DNA from: JAJCYL01 sp965206015
GTDB taxonomy: Bacteria; Bacteroidota; Bacteroidia; Cytophagales; Cyclobacteriaceae
Direction of reading: 5' to 3'
DNA: 64,000 nucleotides
NCBI GenBank assembly: GCA_965206015.1
Contig: CBDBIW010000015.1
Location: forward strand, 558,001 to 622,000
The notes beneath the pieces were generated by a model. The model saw only the letters and a program-made list of their open reading frames with translations, did not search any database and had not been told where the DNA came from. The translations under genes and the position numbers were made by a program. Below are positions 7,504 through 14,913 of this stretch, piece after piece (the first letter of the stretch is position 1; each line of letters starts with the position of its first letter).

Positions 7504-9201
7504 CTATTCATTTAAGTGGGATATTAACCCTTGCTTTAAAATCTCCAATTCTACTTTGTTGATTTTACTATTTACCTGAACTTCTAAAAGTTTGGCTCTC
7601 TCCTCCAGTTTTAAGAATGTTATTAATGCGTCATCGTATTGGTCTGGTGATTCAGCTGTCAAATATTCAATGTCATAATCTCTAGTGGTATTTTTGACGT
7701 TTAATCTTTGCCTGGTTTCAAAGAACTCTTCTAATTCAGCTTGTTGTGACGGGCCCTCAATGAGCCTAAAGATGCCTCCACCGTGATTATTGATGACCAG
7801 GATTCTAAGGTTGTGCGGGAGGTAGTTATGCCAAAGTCCGTTTCGGTCGTAGAGAAAGGACATATCACCGAGAATGGCAACTACTGAATCTTTACAGGCC
7901 AATGCGCATCCCACGGCCGTGCTTAGACATCCGTCAATTCCGCTGGTGCCTCGATTGGCAAAAACTTCTATGTCAACCCGTCGGTGATTGATAAAATTCG
8001 CCCATCTCACTGGCATGCTATTGGCCAGATGTAGTTGACTATTGTTTGGTAGATTCTCAAGAAGGTCATTTACCACGGACAATTCCCACAATTCCCCGGA
8101 TGTGGAAGCACTGAGGTATTCACCGGTTTTGTTATCAATGGTAATCCATGCTGAAAGGTAGTTTTCGGACTTACTCCTGTTGACCGGACCTAATGATTCA
8201 CAAAAAGTCGTTATGGGCAGTGGGATAATTTTGGTAAGTGATTGCATTGTATCCGGTACCAACTCTTTTTCGCCGATGTGCCAATGTTCTTGGGGTTTGC
8301 ATTTTCTCAGGAAAAATTTGAGATTCTTCGATATAACAGACTTACCAAATGATATAACTAAGTCCGGTTGGAGACCTTCTTTAGCTGCATCATCAATTGC
8401 ACCCAGGAAAAGGTCTTGATGTATGATGGCGTTAGGAACAGAACTGAAATTGGATATGACATCAGTAATAATGGGGATCTCATTGTGATTACTGAAGTTT
8501 CCGATGGTTTCAATAATTTTTGCATTCAATTCTGATTGACCGGCAATAATCAAAATCTTATTGTGACTTAAAAGAGCCTTTTTAAGGTCAGACAGGTTGT
8601 TATCAGAAAGCGAGTTCGAGCCTTTTACATGATCAATGATTCTAATATCTCGACTAAATGTTGGCAGGTCTCCTTCGGGATAAAAAGGCTCTCGTAATGG
8701 TACATTGATATGCACAGGGCCAGGGCTTTTTCCAGTGGCAAGATTGATGGCCTCATTAATAGTCCGATGGGAGTGCCAAAGTTTGTCCTTATGGTCAATG
8801 CTGTCAGGTAATTGGAAACTACCTTTGACATGATCACTAAAAATACCTCTCTGCCTGATGGTTTGTCCATCCCGTTGGTCCACCCATTCGGGTGGACGGT
8901 CGGCACTCATGACGATCAAGGGCACATTTGAATAATATGCTTCAGCTACTGCCGGAGCGTAATTATATACTGCAGATCCAGAGGTGCAGACGATGACAAT
9001 GGGTTCGTGAAGTTTTTGAGACATGCCTAAGGCCACAAATCCAGCTGACCTCTCATCAGGAATGACATAGGTCTTGATCTTAGCATGCCTTGCAAAAGCC
9101 AAGGTCAGTGGTGCATTACGTGAACCGGGAGAAATAATTGCCCTGGATATTTCCTTTCGGGAGCATAATTCGACTGCGTCTATGATGGCTTGGAGAATCA
9201 T
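7504..9201 (-). CDS. menD: SEPHCHC synthase (thiamine-diphosphate enzyme)
   Basis: Makes the first committed menaquinone intermediate from isochorismate and 2-oxoglutarate, using thiamine diphosphate and Mg. The length of 565 residues is usual. The N-terminal PYR domain shows SRAIISPGSRNAPLTLAFA and EPIVIVCTSGSAVYNYAPAV. The C-terminal PP domain shows FANRGTSGIDGCLSTAVG and the ThDP motif start GDMSFLYDRNGL with ILVINNHGGGIF. The start ATG 9199-9201 reads MILQAIIDAVELC. menB follows directly. No isochorismate synthase gene is visible upstream, where a HEAT-like gene lies 80 bases away. Confidence 0.95.
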   Translation of the reverse strand: MILQAIIDAVELCSRKEISRAIISPGSRNAPLTLAFARHAKIKTYVIPDERSAGFVALGMSQKLHEPIVIVCTSGSAVYNYAPAVAEAYYSNVPLIVMSADRPPEWVDQRDGQTIRQRGIFSDHVKGSFQLPDSIDHKDKLWHSHRTINEAINLATGKSPGPVHINVPLREPFYPEGDLPTFSRDIRIIDHVKGSNSLSDNNLSDLKKALLSHNKILIIAGQSELNAKIIETIGNFSNHNEIPIITDVISNFSSVPNAIIHQDLFLGAIDDAAKEGLQPDLVISFGKSVISKNLKFFLRKCKPQEHWHIGEKELVPDTMQSLTKIIPLPITTFCESLGPVNRSKSENYLSAWITIDNKTGEYLSASTSGELWELSVVNDLLENLPNNSQLHLANSMPVRWANFINHRRVDIEVFANRGTSGIDGCLSTAVGCALACKDSVVAILGDMSFLYDRNGLWHNYLPHNLRILVINNHGGGIFRLIEGPSQQAELEEFFETRQRLNVKNTTRDYDIEYLTAESPDQYDDALITFLKLEERAKLLEVQVNSKINKVELEILKQGLISHLNE

Positions 9202-9281
9202 TGAATTGGGTCACTAATTTAGATATAGCAAGCGAATAATTGATGGGACCCTGGAGATTGTGGCATAAAGCTATGAAGGCC

Positions 9282-9797
9282 TCACAATTTATCCAGCCCT
9301 TTTAAAATCTTACGACCTCTGGAAATAAAGCCGGCACTACCGTAGGGCATCTGATCTTCAATCACCATTCTGAGTTCTTCTTTTAATTCCGGAAACTTCA
9401 CTGTAATGTTGGCTATAATGGTCATGGAGAAAACCTTGACTGCAATTGGCTCTTTAGAGTCTGAGAGGTACTGAAAGCAGAAATCTGCCAATTCGCCCAT
9501 TAATGATTCTGGTATGTCAACAAATTGTAATATTCTGACGGTGTTGCGTTTGACAGCAACGGGGATGTCGCTTCCCAGATTATGGATAATTTTTTCCAGA
9601 TAAGGATGTAGAAGTTGGGGATATTTATCAGAGCAATGACTTACGATCCAGCCTGCTCTTTGTGTAACACGGTATTCTTTCTCAAGAAATAAGGTCATTA
9701 ATTCTGAAAACCGGTTTTCATCATTGCCTATGTAGCTGGCAATTTTTATTGCTTGTGGTTTGGAATATTCTCTAAGTATTTCAGTTCTGAGATTCAA
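9282..9797 (-). CDS. HEAT-like helical repeat protein
   Basis: A 171-residue, mostly helical protein without a signal peptide. The sequence alternates amphipathic helices in pairs (NRFSELMTLFLEKEYRVTQR, YPQLLHPYLEKIIHNLG, VAVKRNTVRILQFVDIP, AVKVFSMTIIANITVKFPEL), as in HEAT or DNA-glycosylase AlkD-like repeats. No catalytic residues can be picked out. It follows the DUF2007 gene on the same strand with an 11-base gap, suggesting cotranscription. A scaffold or protein-binding role is an inference from the repeat pattern only. Confidence 0.75.
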   Translation of the reverse strand: MNLRTEILREYSKPQAIKIASYIGNDENRFSELMTLFLEKEYRVTQRAGWIVSHCSDKYPQLLHPYLEKIIHNLGSDIPVAVKRNTVRILQFVDIPESLMGELADFCFQYLSDSKEPIAVKVFSMTIIANITVKFPELKEELRMVIEDQMPYGSAGFISRGRKILKGLDKL

Positions 9798-9808
9798 TTT
9801 TGATGGAA

Positions 9809-10027
9809 TTACGTAAAATCTTGTTCAATAAGTTGAAGAGCTTTTTCTACATCATTGGAAAATACTTTTAATTGGACTCCCTTTCTTCCGGGCGTAAAAA
9901 AGGAGAGGTAGGGGATGACATTACCACCTGCTATTAACGTCAGGATGCCTTCCGACTCCAATTTTCCCTTTACAATGCTCGCCTCTATTTCACTATTAAA
10001 GGTTTTTACGACCACAAAATCCTCCAT
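9809..10027 (-). CDS. DUF2007 family small protein
   Basis: A 72-residue protein matching the DUF2007 (putative signal transducing protein) pattern: an N-terminal VVKTFNSEIEASIVKGKLES helix, a central GNVIPYLSFFTPGRKGVQLKV hairpin and a final VEKALQLIEQ helix. The family resembles the PII-like ferredoxin fold, but its function is not known. It is the first gene of the minus-strand run that continues through the HEAT-like protein to menD-menB. It is divergent from the OmpA-family gene, with 49 bases between the start codons. Confidence 0.85.
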   Translation of the reverse strand: MEDFVVVKTFNSEIEASIVKGKLESEGILTLIAGGNVIPYLSFFTPGRKGVQLKVFSNDVEKALQLIEQDFT

Positions 10028-10044
10028 TCTGATTCAGTTTATTT

Positions 10045-10072
10045 TTTGGTTTAACGTATGTGGATAACTTTG
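10045..10072 (+). promoter_or_regulatory. Possible Bacteroidota-type promoter for the OmpA gene
   Basis: TAACTTTG at 10065-10072 fits the TAnnTTTG -7 element, with TTTG at 10045-10048 as a -33 candidate. The spacing is 16 bases, shorter than the usual 19 or so. The -7 element ends only 4 bases before the ATG at 10077, so transcription would start at about the start codon, or translation would start at the next Met (10086). Confidence 0.25.
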
Positions 10073-10076
10073 GGAT

Positions 10077-11690
10077 ATGAAAATAATGCTTTGCCAGAAT
10101 ATTCTTTCGTTGATTATACTCTCACTGAGCTGGGTCTGTAAGGGACAAGTGATAACTGTAGCGTCTGACCAAGAAAGTCTTGATCAGACGCTTAACTCAA
10201 AAAGCTTTGAAGAAAATCCTATTTTAAGTCCGGATGGAAATCGATTATACTTTACTAGAGCGGGGCATGCAGGCAATGTTGGTGGTCTTGCTGATAAAGG
10301 TGATGTTTGGTATGCAGCCAGATTGGAAAATGGAAGTTGGGGGCCAGCCCAAAACCTTGGGACTCCTATTAATTCAAATGATAAGAATACCGTAATTGGT
10401 TTTTTGGACGGTGGAAGAGCGATCCTATTGACGCAACAAAATTTCGGTGATAATCAGTCCGATCAGGGATTTGCAATAAGCATTAAAGAAGGTGAATTGT
10501 GGAGTAAGCCCAGAACGATCAGTATCCCGTACTTCAAAAGTCAGTCTGAGTTCCAAAGCGCAACTATTTCTTCGGATGGCAGTGTTATGGTATTCTCATT
10601 GATGACTTTTGGCACATACGGCGTTGAGGATCTATATTTCACGAAATTGAAAGCCGATGGAAGTTGGTCGGATTTGAGAAATCTTGGACCAACTATTAAT
10701 ACCCGATTCCAGGAGATGACGCCATTTATTTCTCCAGATAATCAAACAATTTATTTTGCTTCTAATGGTTATCAAGGAGAAGGGAGTCTTGATATCTACT
10801 ATAGCCAGCGATTGGATGACAGTTGGAGACATTGGAGCACACCTGTAAACCTGGGGCAAAAAGTCAATTCGATTGGGTCAGAGAGTGGATTCAAGTTTCT
10901 ATCAGAAAATAAATTGGCGATATTGGTATCCACTCAAAACTCCGATGGCTATGGGGATTTAAAGAAAGTAGATATTTCTTTTCCACAAGATTTCGTGGCA
11001 GAAGTTGGTCCGGCTGTTAACCATCCTTTGATCTCAAAACTTGCAGCTCTTGATACTGTTCTCTCTACCATAGATATTGTGAGCATCGAGCGGCCTGGTA
11101 ACAACTTTTCAGGAAAGTTAACAGACAGGAAAACTGGTAATATAATTGAAGGCCAACTTTTTTTAGTTAGTGAATTTGACTCCCTGACTATCAATAGCAC
11201 TGAAGATGGTTATGCTGCAATCCTCATAGAAGCGGATTATACCATGGTTGTAACGGCAAGTGACTATCTAGAATATGACACTGCATTTACAATCACTGAA
11301 GGAAATAAGTTCTCAAGAAATTTTTCTTTACAGCCATTGGAAGTTGGTAATACAATAACCCTGGATCACGTACTATTTGAACGTGGAACGACCACATTGA
11401 TTGGAGGATCTGAACAAGGTTTAGAGACAGTATATCATATGCTCAGAGATAATCCATCCATTGAAATAGAAATAGCCGGTCATACTGATAACCAGGGTAA
11501 TTTTAAATTGAATGTAAAACTCTCTCAGGATCGTGTAGATAAAGTGGTCGATTATCTGAAGGAAAGAGGAATTAACAAAAAAAGGCTTTCAGGAAAAGGA
11601 TGGGGACCCATGAAACCCATTGCTAAAAATAATACTGAGGAGTCAAGGCGTTTAAACCGAAGAGTAGAGTTTACGATCGTGAAGAAGTAA
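10077..11690 (+). CDS. Outer-membrane PD40-repeat/OmpA-domain protein
   Basis: A 537-residue exported protein with signal peptide MKIMLCQNILSLIILSLSWV, probably cleaved after CKGQ. Residues 40-310 hold PD40/WD40-like blades with repeats of the type NPILSPDGNRLYFTRAG, ATISSDGSVMVFS and PFISPDNQTIYFASNG. A carboxypeptidase-regulatory-like beta region follows (residues 345-425). The C-terminal OmpA/MotB domain shows IEIEIAGHTDNQGNFKLNVK and LSGKGWGPMKPIAKNNTEES, which bind peptidoglycan through the Asp/Arg pair. This architecture is common in Bacteroidota envelopes; some members work with T9SS or gliding machinery. No operon partner is visible. Confidence 0.9.
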   Translation: MKIMLCQNILSLIILSLSWVCKGQVITVASDQESLDQTLNSKSFEENPILSPDGNRLYFTRAGHAGNVGGLADKGDVWYAARLENGSWGPAQNLGTPINSNDKNTVIGFLDGGRAILLTQQNFGDNQSDQGFAISIKEGELWSKPRTISIPYFKSQSEFQSATISSDGSVMVFSLMTFGTYGVEDLYFTKLKADGSWSDLRNLGPTINTRFQEMTPFISPDNQTIYFASNGYQGEGSLDIYYSQRLDDSWRHWSTPVNLGQKVNSIGSESGFKFLSENKLAILVSTQNSDGYGDLKKVDISFPQDFVAEVGPAVNHPLISKLAALDTVLSTIDIVSIERPGNNFSGKLTDRKTGNIIEGQLFLVSEFDSLTINSTEDGYAAILIEADYTMVVTASDYLEYDTAFTITEGNKFSRNFSLQPLEVGNTITLDHVLFERGTTTLIGGSEQGLETVYHMLRDNPSIEIEIAGHTDNQGNFKLNVKLSQDRVDKVVDYLKERGINKKRLSGKGWGPMKPIAKNNTEESRRLNRRVEFTIVKK

Positions 11691-11730
11691 ACCCCGCTGA
11701 AAATCACTTAATTATTCCGTTAGGGCTTAA

Positions 11731-12057
11731 TTGTGTAAAATTAGTCACCAATTTATTGTTACCTTTTTTGGCCTAACTATTTCAATACTTTGCCCTCCCT
11801 CAAAGGAAATAAATCAGATAGTCAATTGTCTTGATAAGGCTTATAAGTCTCGATTGAATGACCTTGACCAGAGCATTATGCTTGCACAGAAAGCTCTGAA
11901 ATTGAGCGAACAGCTTGATTCCAAAAATTTAACAGCGAATAGCCTCAGTCAACTCTCTCTTTATTATATGATAACGAGAGAATTTGAAAAGTCTATGAGC
12001 TTATCCTTAAAAGCAATTACTTACCCTACGAAATCCATAAATCAGAAGGTGAGACAG
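11731..12057 (+). pseudogene. TPR protein, 5' fragment only
   Basis: The reading opens at TTG 11731 (start uncertain) with a hydrophobic leader FIVTFFGLTISILC, then tetratricopeptide helices (SRLNDLDQSIMLAQKALKLS, NLTANSLSQLSLYYMITREF and EKSMSLSLKAI). After about residue 105 the reading becomes non-TPR and runs antisense into the end of the FkbM gene to a stop at 12153. It looks like the beginning of a periplasmic TPR regulator (sensor kinase or cyclase type), cut where the AT-rich polysaccharide segment begins at about 12050. The rest of the gene is not found on the other side of that segment. Confidence 0.55.
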
Positions 12058-12831
12058 TCACTGCATTGCAACATAATTTGCATAGCAAAAATTATCCATC
12101 CATGGTTGATATTCTCTTATTTCCAATCCTGTTGGCAATACTTTTGCGATTGAAAAACCTCTGTCTTTTAAAAACTTATACATCTCCATCAAACTTGTAT
12201 TAGCATCTAAATTGGCACCGCCATATTCAAACTGAATATAGTCTATAAAGTCGCTATTCAAATATTTACCAAGTCCTTCAAAGGCTTTTAACTCATGTCC
12301 CTCTATATCCATTTTTATAAAATGTATATGTTTTATATTGTTCTCTGTTATGTAATTATCCAGCCTCATCAATATTATCTTCTCACTTTGGTTTAGCTCT
12401 GAATTATAGGCATCTAAATTTCTCTTATACAATGAAGCTAATCCACTTTGTTCCTTATCATAAAAAATATCAGCTGTTGAATTATTATCTGAAACCCCGA
12501 AGCTATTCAATATAACATTTTTTTTACCCTTGAACTTTTTAGACAAAATATCAAAACAATGGGTAGCAGGCTCAAAAAGATGCAGATTTATATTAACTCC
12601 ATCTGATTGGTCCTCAATCATTTGAGAGTATTCACCAATATTTGCACCAATGTCAAACACTACTTTTACCCCCCCCCCCCCCTCACTTTTAAATGAGTGA
12701 AGCAAATTATTAATAAAAATATTTTCGCCATTTGTGTCAAACACACAATTCCCATTATTTTCAATTGAATGGAATATTTTTAAGGACAAATCCCTTATTT
12801 TCCGTTTTATATATGATGTTTTTGTGAACAT
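12058..12831 (-). CDS. FkbM-family methyltransferase with a G14 tract
   Basis: A 257-residue SAM-dependent O-methyltransferase of the FkbM family, which usually methylates sugars or glycan side groups. Motif I is VFDIGANIGEYSQMIED, preceded directly by EGGGGVKV, which is encoded by a run of 14 G. The later motifs are IHFIKMDIEGHELKAFEG and IDYIQFEYGG. With 14 G the frame is intact; loss or gain of one G would end it soon after residue 57. It is the last gene of a four-gene AT-rich segment of a surface glycan locus and lies 6 bases after the next methyltransferase. Probable phase-variable expression is an inference from the tract. Confidence 0.85.
   Translation of the reverse strand: MFTKTSYIKRKIRDLSLKIFHSIENNGNCVFDTNGENIFINNLLHSFKSEGGGGVKVVFDIGANIGEYSQMIEDQSDGVNINLHLFEPATHCFDILSKKFKGKKNVILNSFGVSDNNSTADIFYDKEQSGLASLYKRNLDAYNSELNQSEKIILMRLDNYITENNIKHIHFIKMDIEGHELKAFEGLGKYLNSDFIDYIQFEYGGANLDANTSLMEMYKFLKDRGFSIAKVLPTGLEIREYQPWMDNFCYANYVAMQ
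12669..12682 (-). repeat. Homopolymer of 14 G (coding strand) inside the FkbM gene
   Basis: Fourteen consecutive C on the plus strand, or G on the coding strand, sit at codons 54-58 of an otherwise AT-rich gene. Such tracts slip in replication and act as on/off switches in surface-glycan genes of other bacteria. The present length keeps the reading frame. Confidence 0.95.
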
Positions 12832-12837
12832 TAATTT

Positions 12838-13542
12838 TTATTCCGTTTTAAATCGAAGGTATTTTTGTCTTTTTAGAAAAATTGAAATTGCTGATTTAAA
12901 TCCATGAATAAAGTTTATACTCCTTAACAAAAACTGTTTATTCCTTTGATTGGTAATCTTTTTTTGATTGGTAATCTTTTGGATGAAGTGTTTAAAATCT
13001 TTGCAATGCTTATCCGGTATTAAATAAATAACATCTTTTAATACCACAAAATCCCAATCTGATGGTATAACAGCAACTAATTCTTTTAAAGATGGCCAAT
13101 TTTCAATTTTATGTGGAAGAGAAGGAGGTGACAAAAACAATCTAGCATCATCAATTAAAATCACATAATTTTTATTATGTTCAAAAATTATTTCTAACTC
13201 CTTAATAAGCGGGCATTCATCTTCTTTTCCATATGTTTGCCCTCCACTCCAATGTGCATCAAGCCAAAATAAGATATTATCATTTCCTACTAAAATATTA
13301 TGCAAATGCTCTCTTGTATCACCATTAAGTAGTGATATATTCGAAATATTCTTCAAGTTTTCTTTTGCAATATCATATACTGTGTCTGATTTTTCAATTG
13401 TAAAAACTTTCCTAAAGTTTTTACTCATACTTTTTGCGGTTTCGCCATAGTATGTACCTCCTTCCACAAAAATATCAAGACTTAAAAGTTCTTTTAAATA
13501 CTTTGCTTCATCTTCTGGTATTCCAAAATTTACTACTCCCAT
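12838..13542 (-). CDS. Class I SAM-dependent methyltransferase (glycan locus)
   Basis: A 234-residue protein with a Rossmann-type methyltransferase core: FVEGGTYYGETAKSMSKNF is motif I, VFTIEKSDTVYDIAKENL is motif II with the acidic end of strand 2, and NILFWLDAHWSGGQTYGKED resembles the post-II region of FkbM relatives. The later part contains YVILIDDARLFL and GWDF/VVLKDVIYLIP-like strands. Near the C terminus an in-frame 18-bp tandem duplication encodes KITNQK followed by KITNQR. It lies between two other methyltransferase genes with short gaps. The substrate is unknown; a sugar or a capsule building block is likely from context. Confidence 0.75.
   Translation of the reverse strand: MGVVNFGIPEDEAKYLKELLSLDIFVEGGTYYGETAKSMSKNFRKVFTIEKSDTVYDIAKENLKNISNISLLNGDTREHLHNILVGNDNILFWLDAHWSGGQTYGKEDECPLIKELEIIFEHNKNYVILIDDARLFLSPPSLPHKIENWPSLKELVAVIPSDWDFVVLKDVIYLIPDKHCKDFKHFIQKITNQKKITNQRNKQFLLRSINFIHGFKSAISIFLKRQKYLRFKTE
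12945..12980. repeat. Perfect 18-bp tandem duplication
   Basis: TTTGATTGGTAATCTTTT occurs twice back to back (12945-12962 and 12963-12980) inside the methyltransferase gene. Because 18 is a multiple of three, it adds six residues without breaking the frame. Confidence 0.9.
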
Positions 13543-13560
13543 ATTCTATTTTTAAATTTA

Positions 13561-14331
13561 TTATTTTTCCTTTTTTAGCATATATAAACCTGTACCAAAA
13601 CCCTTATCAGAATCATATGTATCATACATCTTTATTCCGTAATGATATTTTTCTTCAATTATCGTAAAATCATTAAATAATTCTAAAATATAATCTCTAG
13701 TAAATGCTCTATGTGCATTAAAATATATTTTATTTTCACTATCAACGGGAACACTAAAGAAAAGTATTCCGCCAACTTGTAATACTCTTTTTAACTCTTT
13801 TATTGCTTTTTCGCTACCAAATGGGTCTATTAAATCTCCATATCTGCCAAGTCCAATATGCTCTACAACACATAATGATGATAATGTTTCCAGTGTGTTA
13901 TCATCAAATGGTAATTTCAATACTGATCCTTTAATAAAGGATAGACCTTCTAGTTTTAATTCAACTGGTCTTATGTCTACCAGGGTAATTGGCATAAATT
14001 GAGATAAAATTCCAATCGTTTTCACTGAACTACCTACATCATAATGATTACTTGGTTTTAAGTTATAAATATGCTTTGCCATCCAAGTGTCCTGAAAAAA
14101 ATATGTTGGTTCGACAGGAGTATATGATGTATTATCAAATAAACATGGATACCATTCCATTTTTTTAAATTTATTATTCTTTTCTCTTGTATAAATTTGA
14201 TATTGTTTGAAAAACAATATGTATTTCTTCAGTAAAACAATAGGAGTAAAATTAAAAAATTGCATTACTCCTTTGCCCAAAGAATAAACATCTCTTACTA
14301 ATTTTATATTTTTGAGTCTATTCCTCATCAT
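13561..14331 (-). CDS. DUF268-type methyltransferase-like protein (glycan locus)
   Basis: A 256-residue protein with a SAM-methyltransferase fold. It carries HYDVGSSVKTIGILSQF in the motif I position, SLCVVEHIGLGRYGDLIDP, the block I associate with DUF268, and KELKRVLQVGGILFFSVPV, which is methyltransferase motif III. NAHRAFTRDYILELFNDF follows. The N-terminal 60 residues are basic and partly hydrophobic. It is part of the minus-strand AT-rich segment between the flippase fragment and the two other methyltransferases. A role in decorating surface polysaccharide is likely from the family and the setting. Confidence 0.8.
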   Translation of the reverse strand: MMRNRLKNIKLVRDVYSLGKGVMQFFNFTPIVLLKKYILFFKQYQIYTREKNNKFKKMEWYPCLFDNTSYTPVEPTYFFQDTWMAKHIYNLKPSNHYDVGSSVKTIGILSQFMPITLVDIRPVELKLEGLSFIKGSVLKLPFDDNTLETLSSLCVVEHIGLGRYGDLIDPFGSEKAIKELKRVLQVGGILFFSVPVDSENKIYFNAHRAFTRDYILELFNDFTIIEEKYHYGIKMYDTYDSDKGFGTGLYMLKKEK

Positions 14332-14356
14332 TATTTAATATTCAATTTATAAAATG

Positions 14357-14788
14357 TTAATATACCTTCAAACTGTACATTATTTCTTGTTTTATATATA
14401 AAATATCTATCAAAAATATGGTTACACCAAATGAAATTATAGTAGCAATTATTGCACCTACTGCTCCATATTCCCTTATCCACAAATAGTTTAACCCTAT
14501 ATTTGCAATAGTCCCAAGAATCGTTGTCATCAGTGAGAATTTCATAAGATTTTCTGTTAATATAAATGTTCCCCTGGCTACTCCCATGTTTGTGAAAAAC
14601 AATCTACTGCTCATTAATGCCAGCAATATACCAGCACTTTGGTATTCTATACCAAAAAGTAAAAAACTATCTGCCCTGAAAATACCAATATGGGGGCTGT
14701 AATTACTAAATCGGTAAGCTCGATACCCTGTCAGTTCTGCTGCGGGGTTGTTCATGACGACTTGAGCAATTAGTCGTATGATTAACAA
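14357..14788 (-). pseudogene. Polysaccharide flippase (Wzx/MATE type), C-terminal fragment
   Basis: The last 95 or so residues (YQSAGILLALMSSRLFFTNM, ARGTFILTENLMKFS, NIGLNYLWIREYGAVGAIIA) show the final membrane helices of an oligosaccharide flippase, with the hydrophilic tail IKQEIMYSLKVY. A whole protein would have about 400-450 residues. Upstream of about 14690 the same frame reads sequence that does not look like a flippase (NNPAAELTGYRAYRFSNYSP) and begins at a weak start, so a junction lies near there. It marks the truncated upstream edge of the glycan segment. Confidence 0.7.
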
Positions 14789-14913
14789 ACACCATCGTTT
14801 TTTGATTTATTCGCCCGAATTAACGCTTTAACCCTGAATTTAACTGGTAAAATGATTAATCGGTTGGTAATAACTTGAAATCAGGTAAATTCAAGCTTAA
14901 ATTCTTGGCCATT

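Noticed and set aside
14690..14870. Possible remnant of another gene or IS end upstream of the flippase fragment
   Set aside because: No frame shows recognisable motifs and no inverted repeat partner was found.
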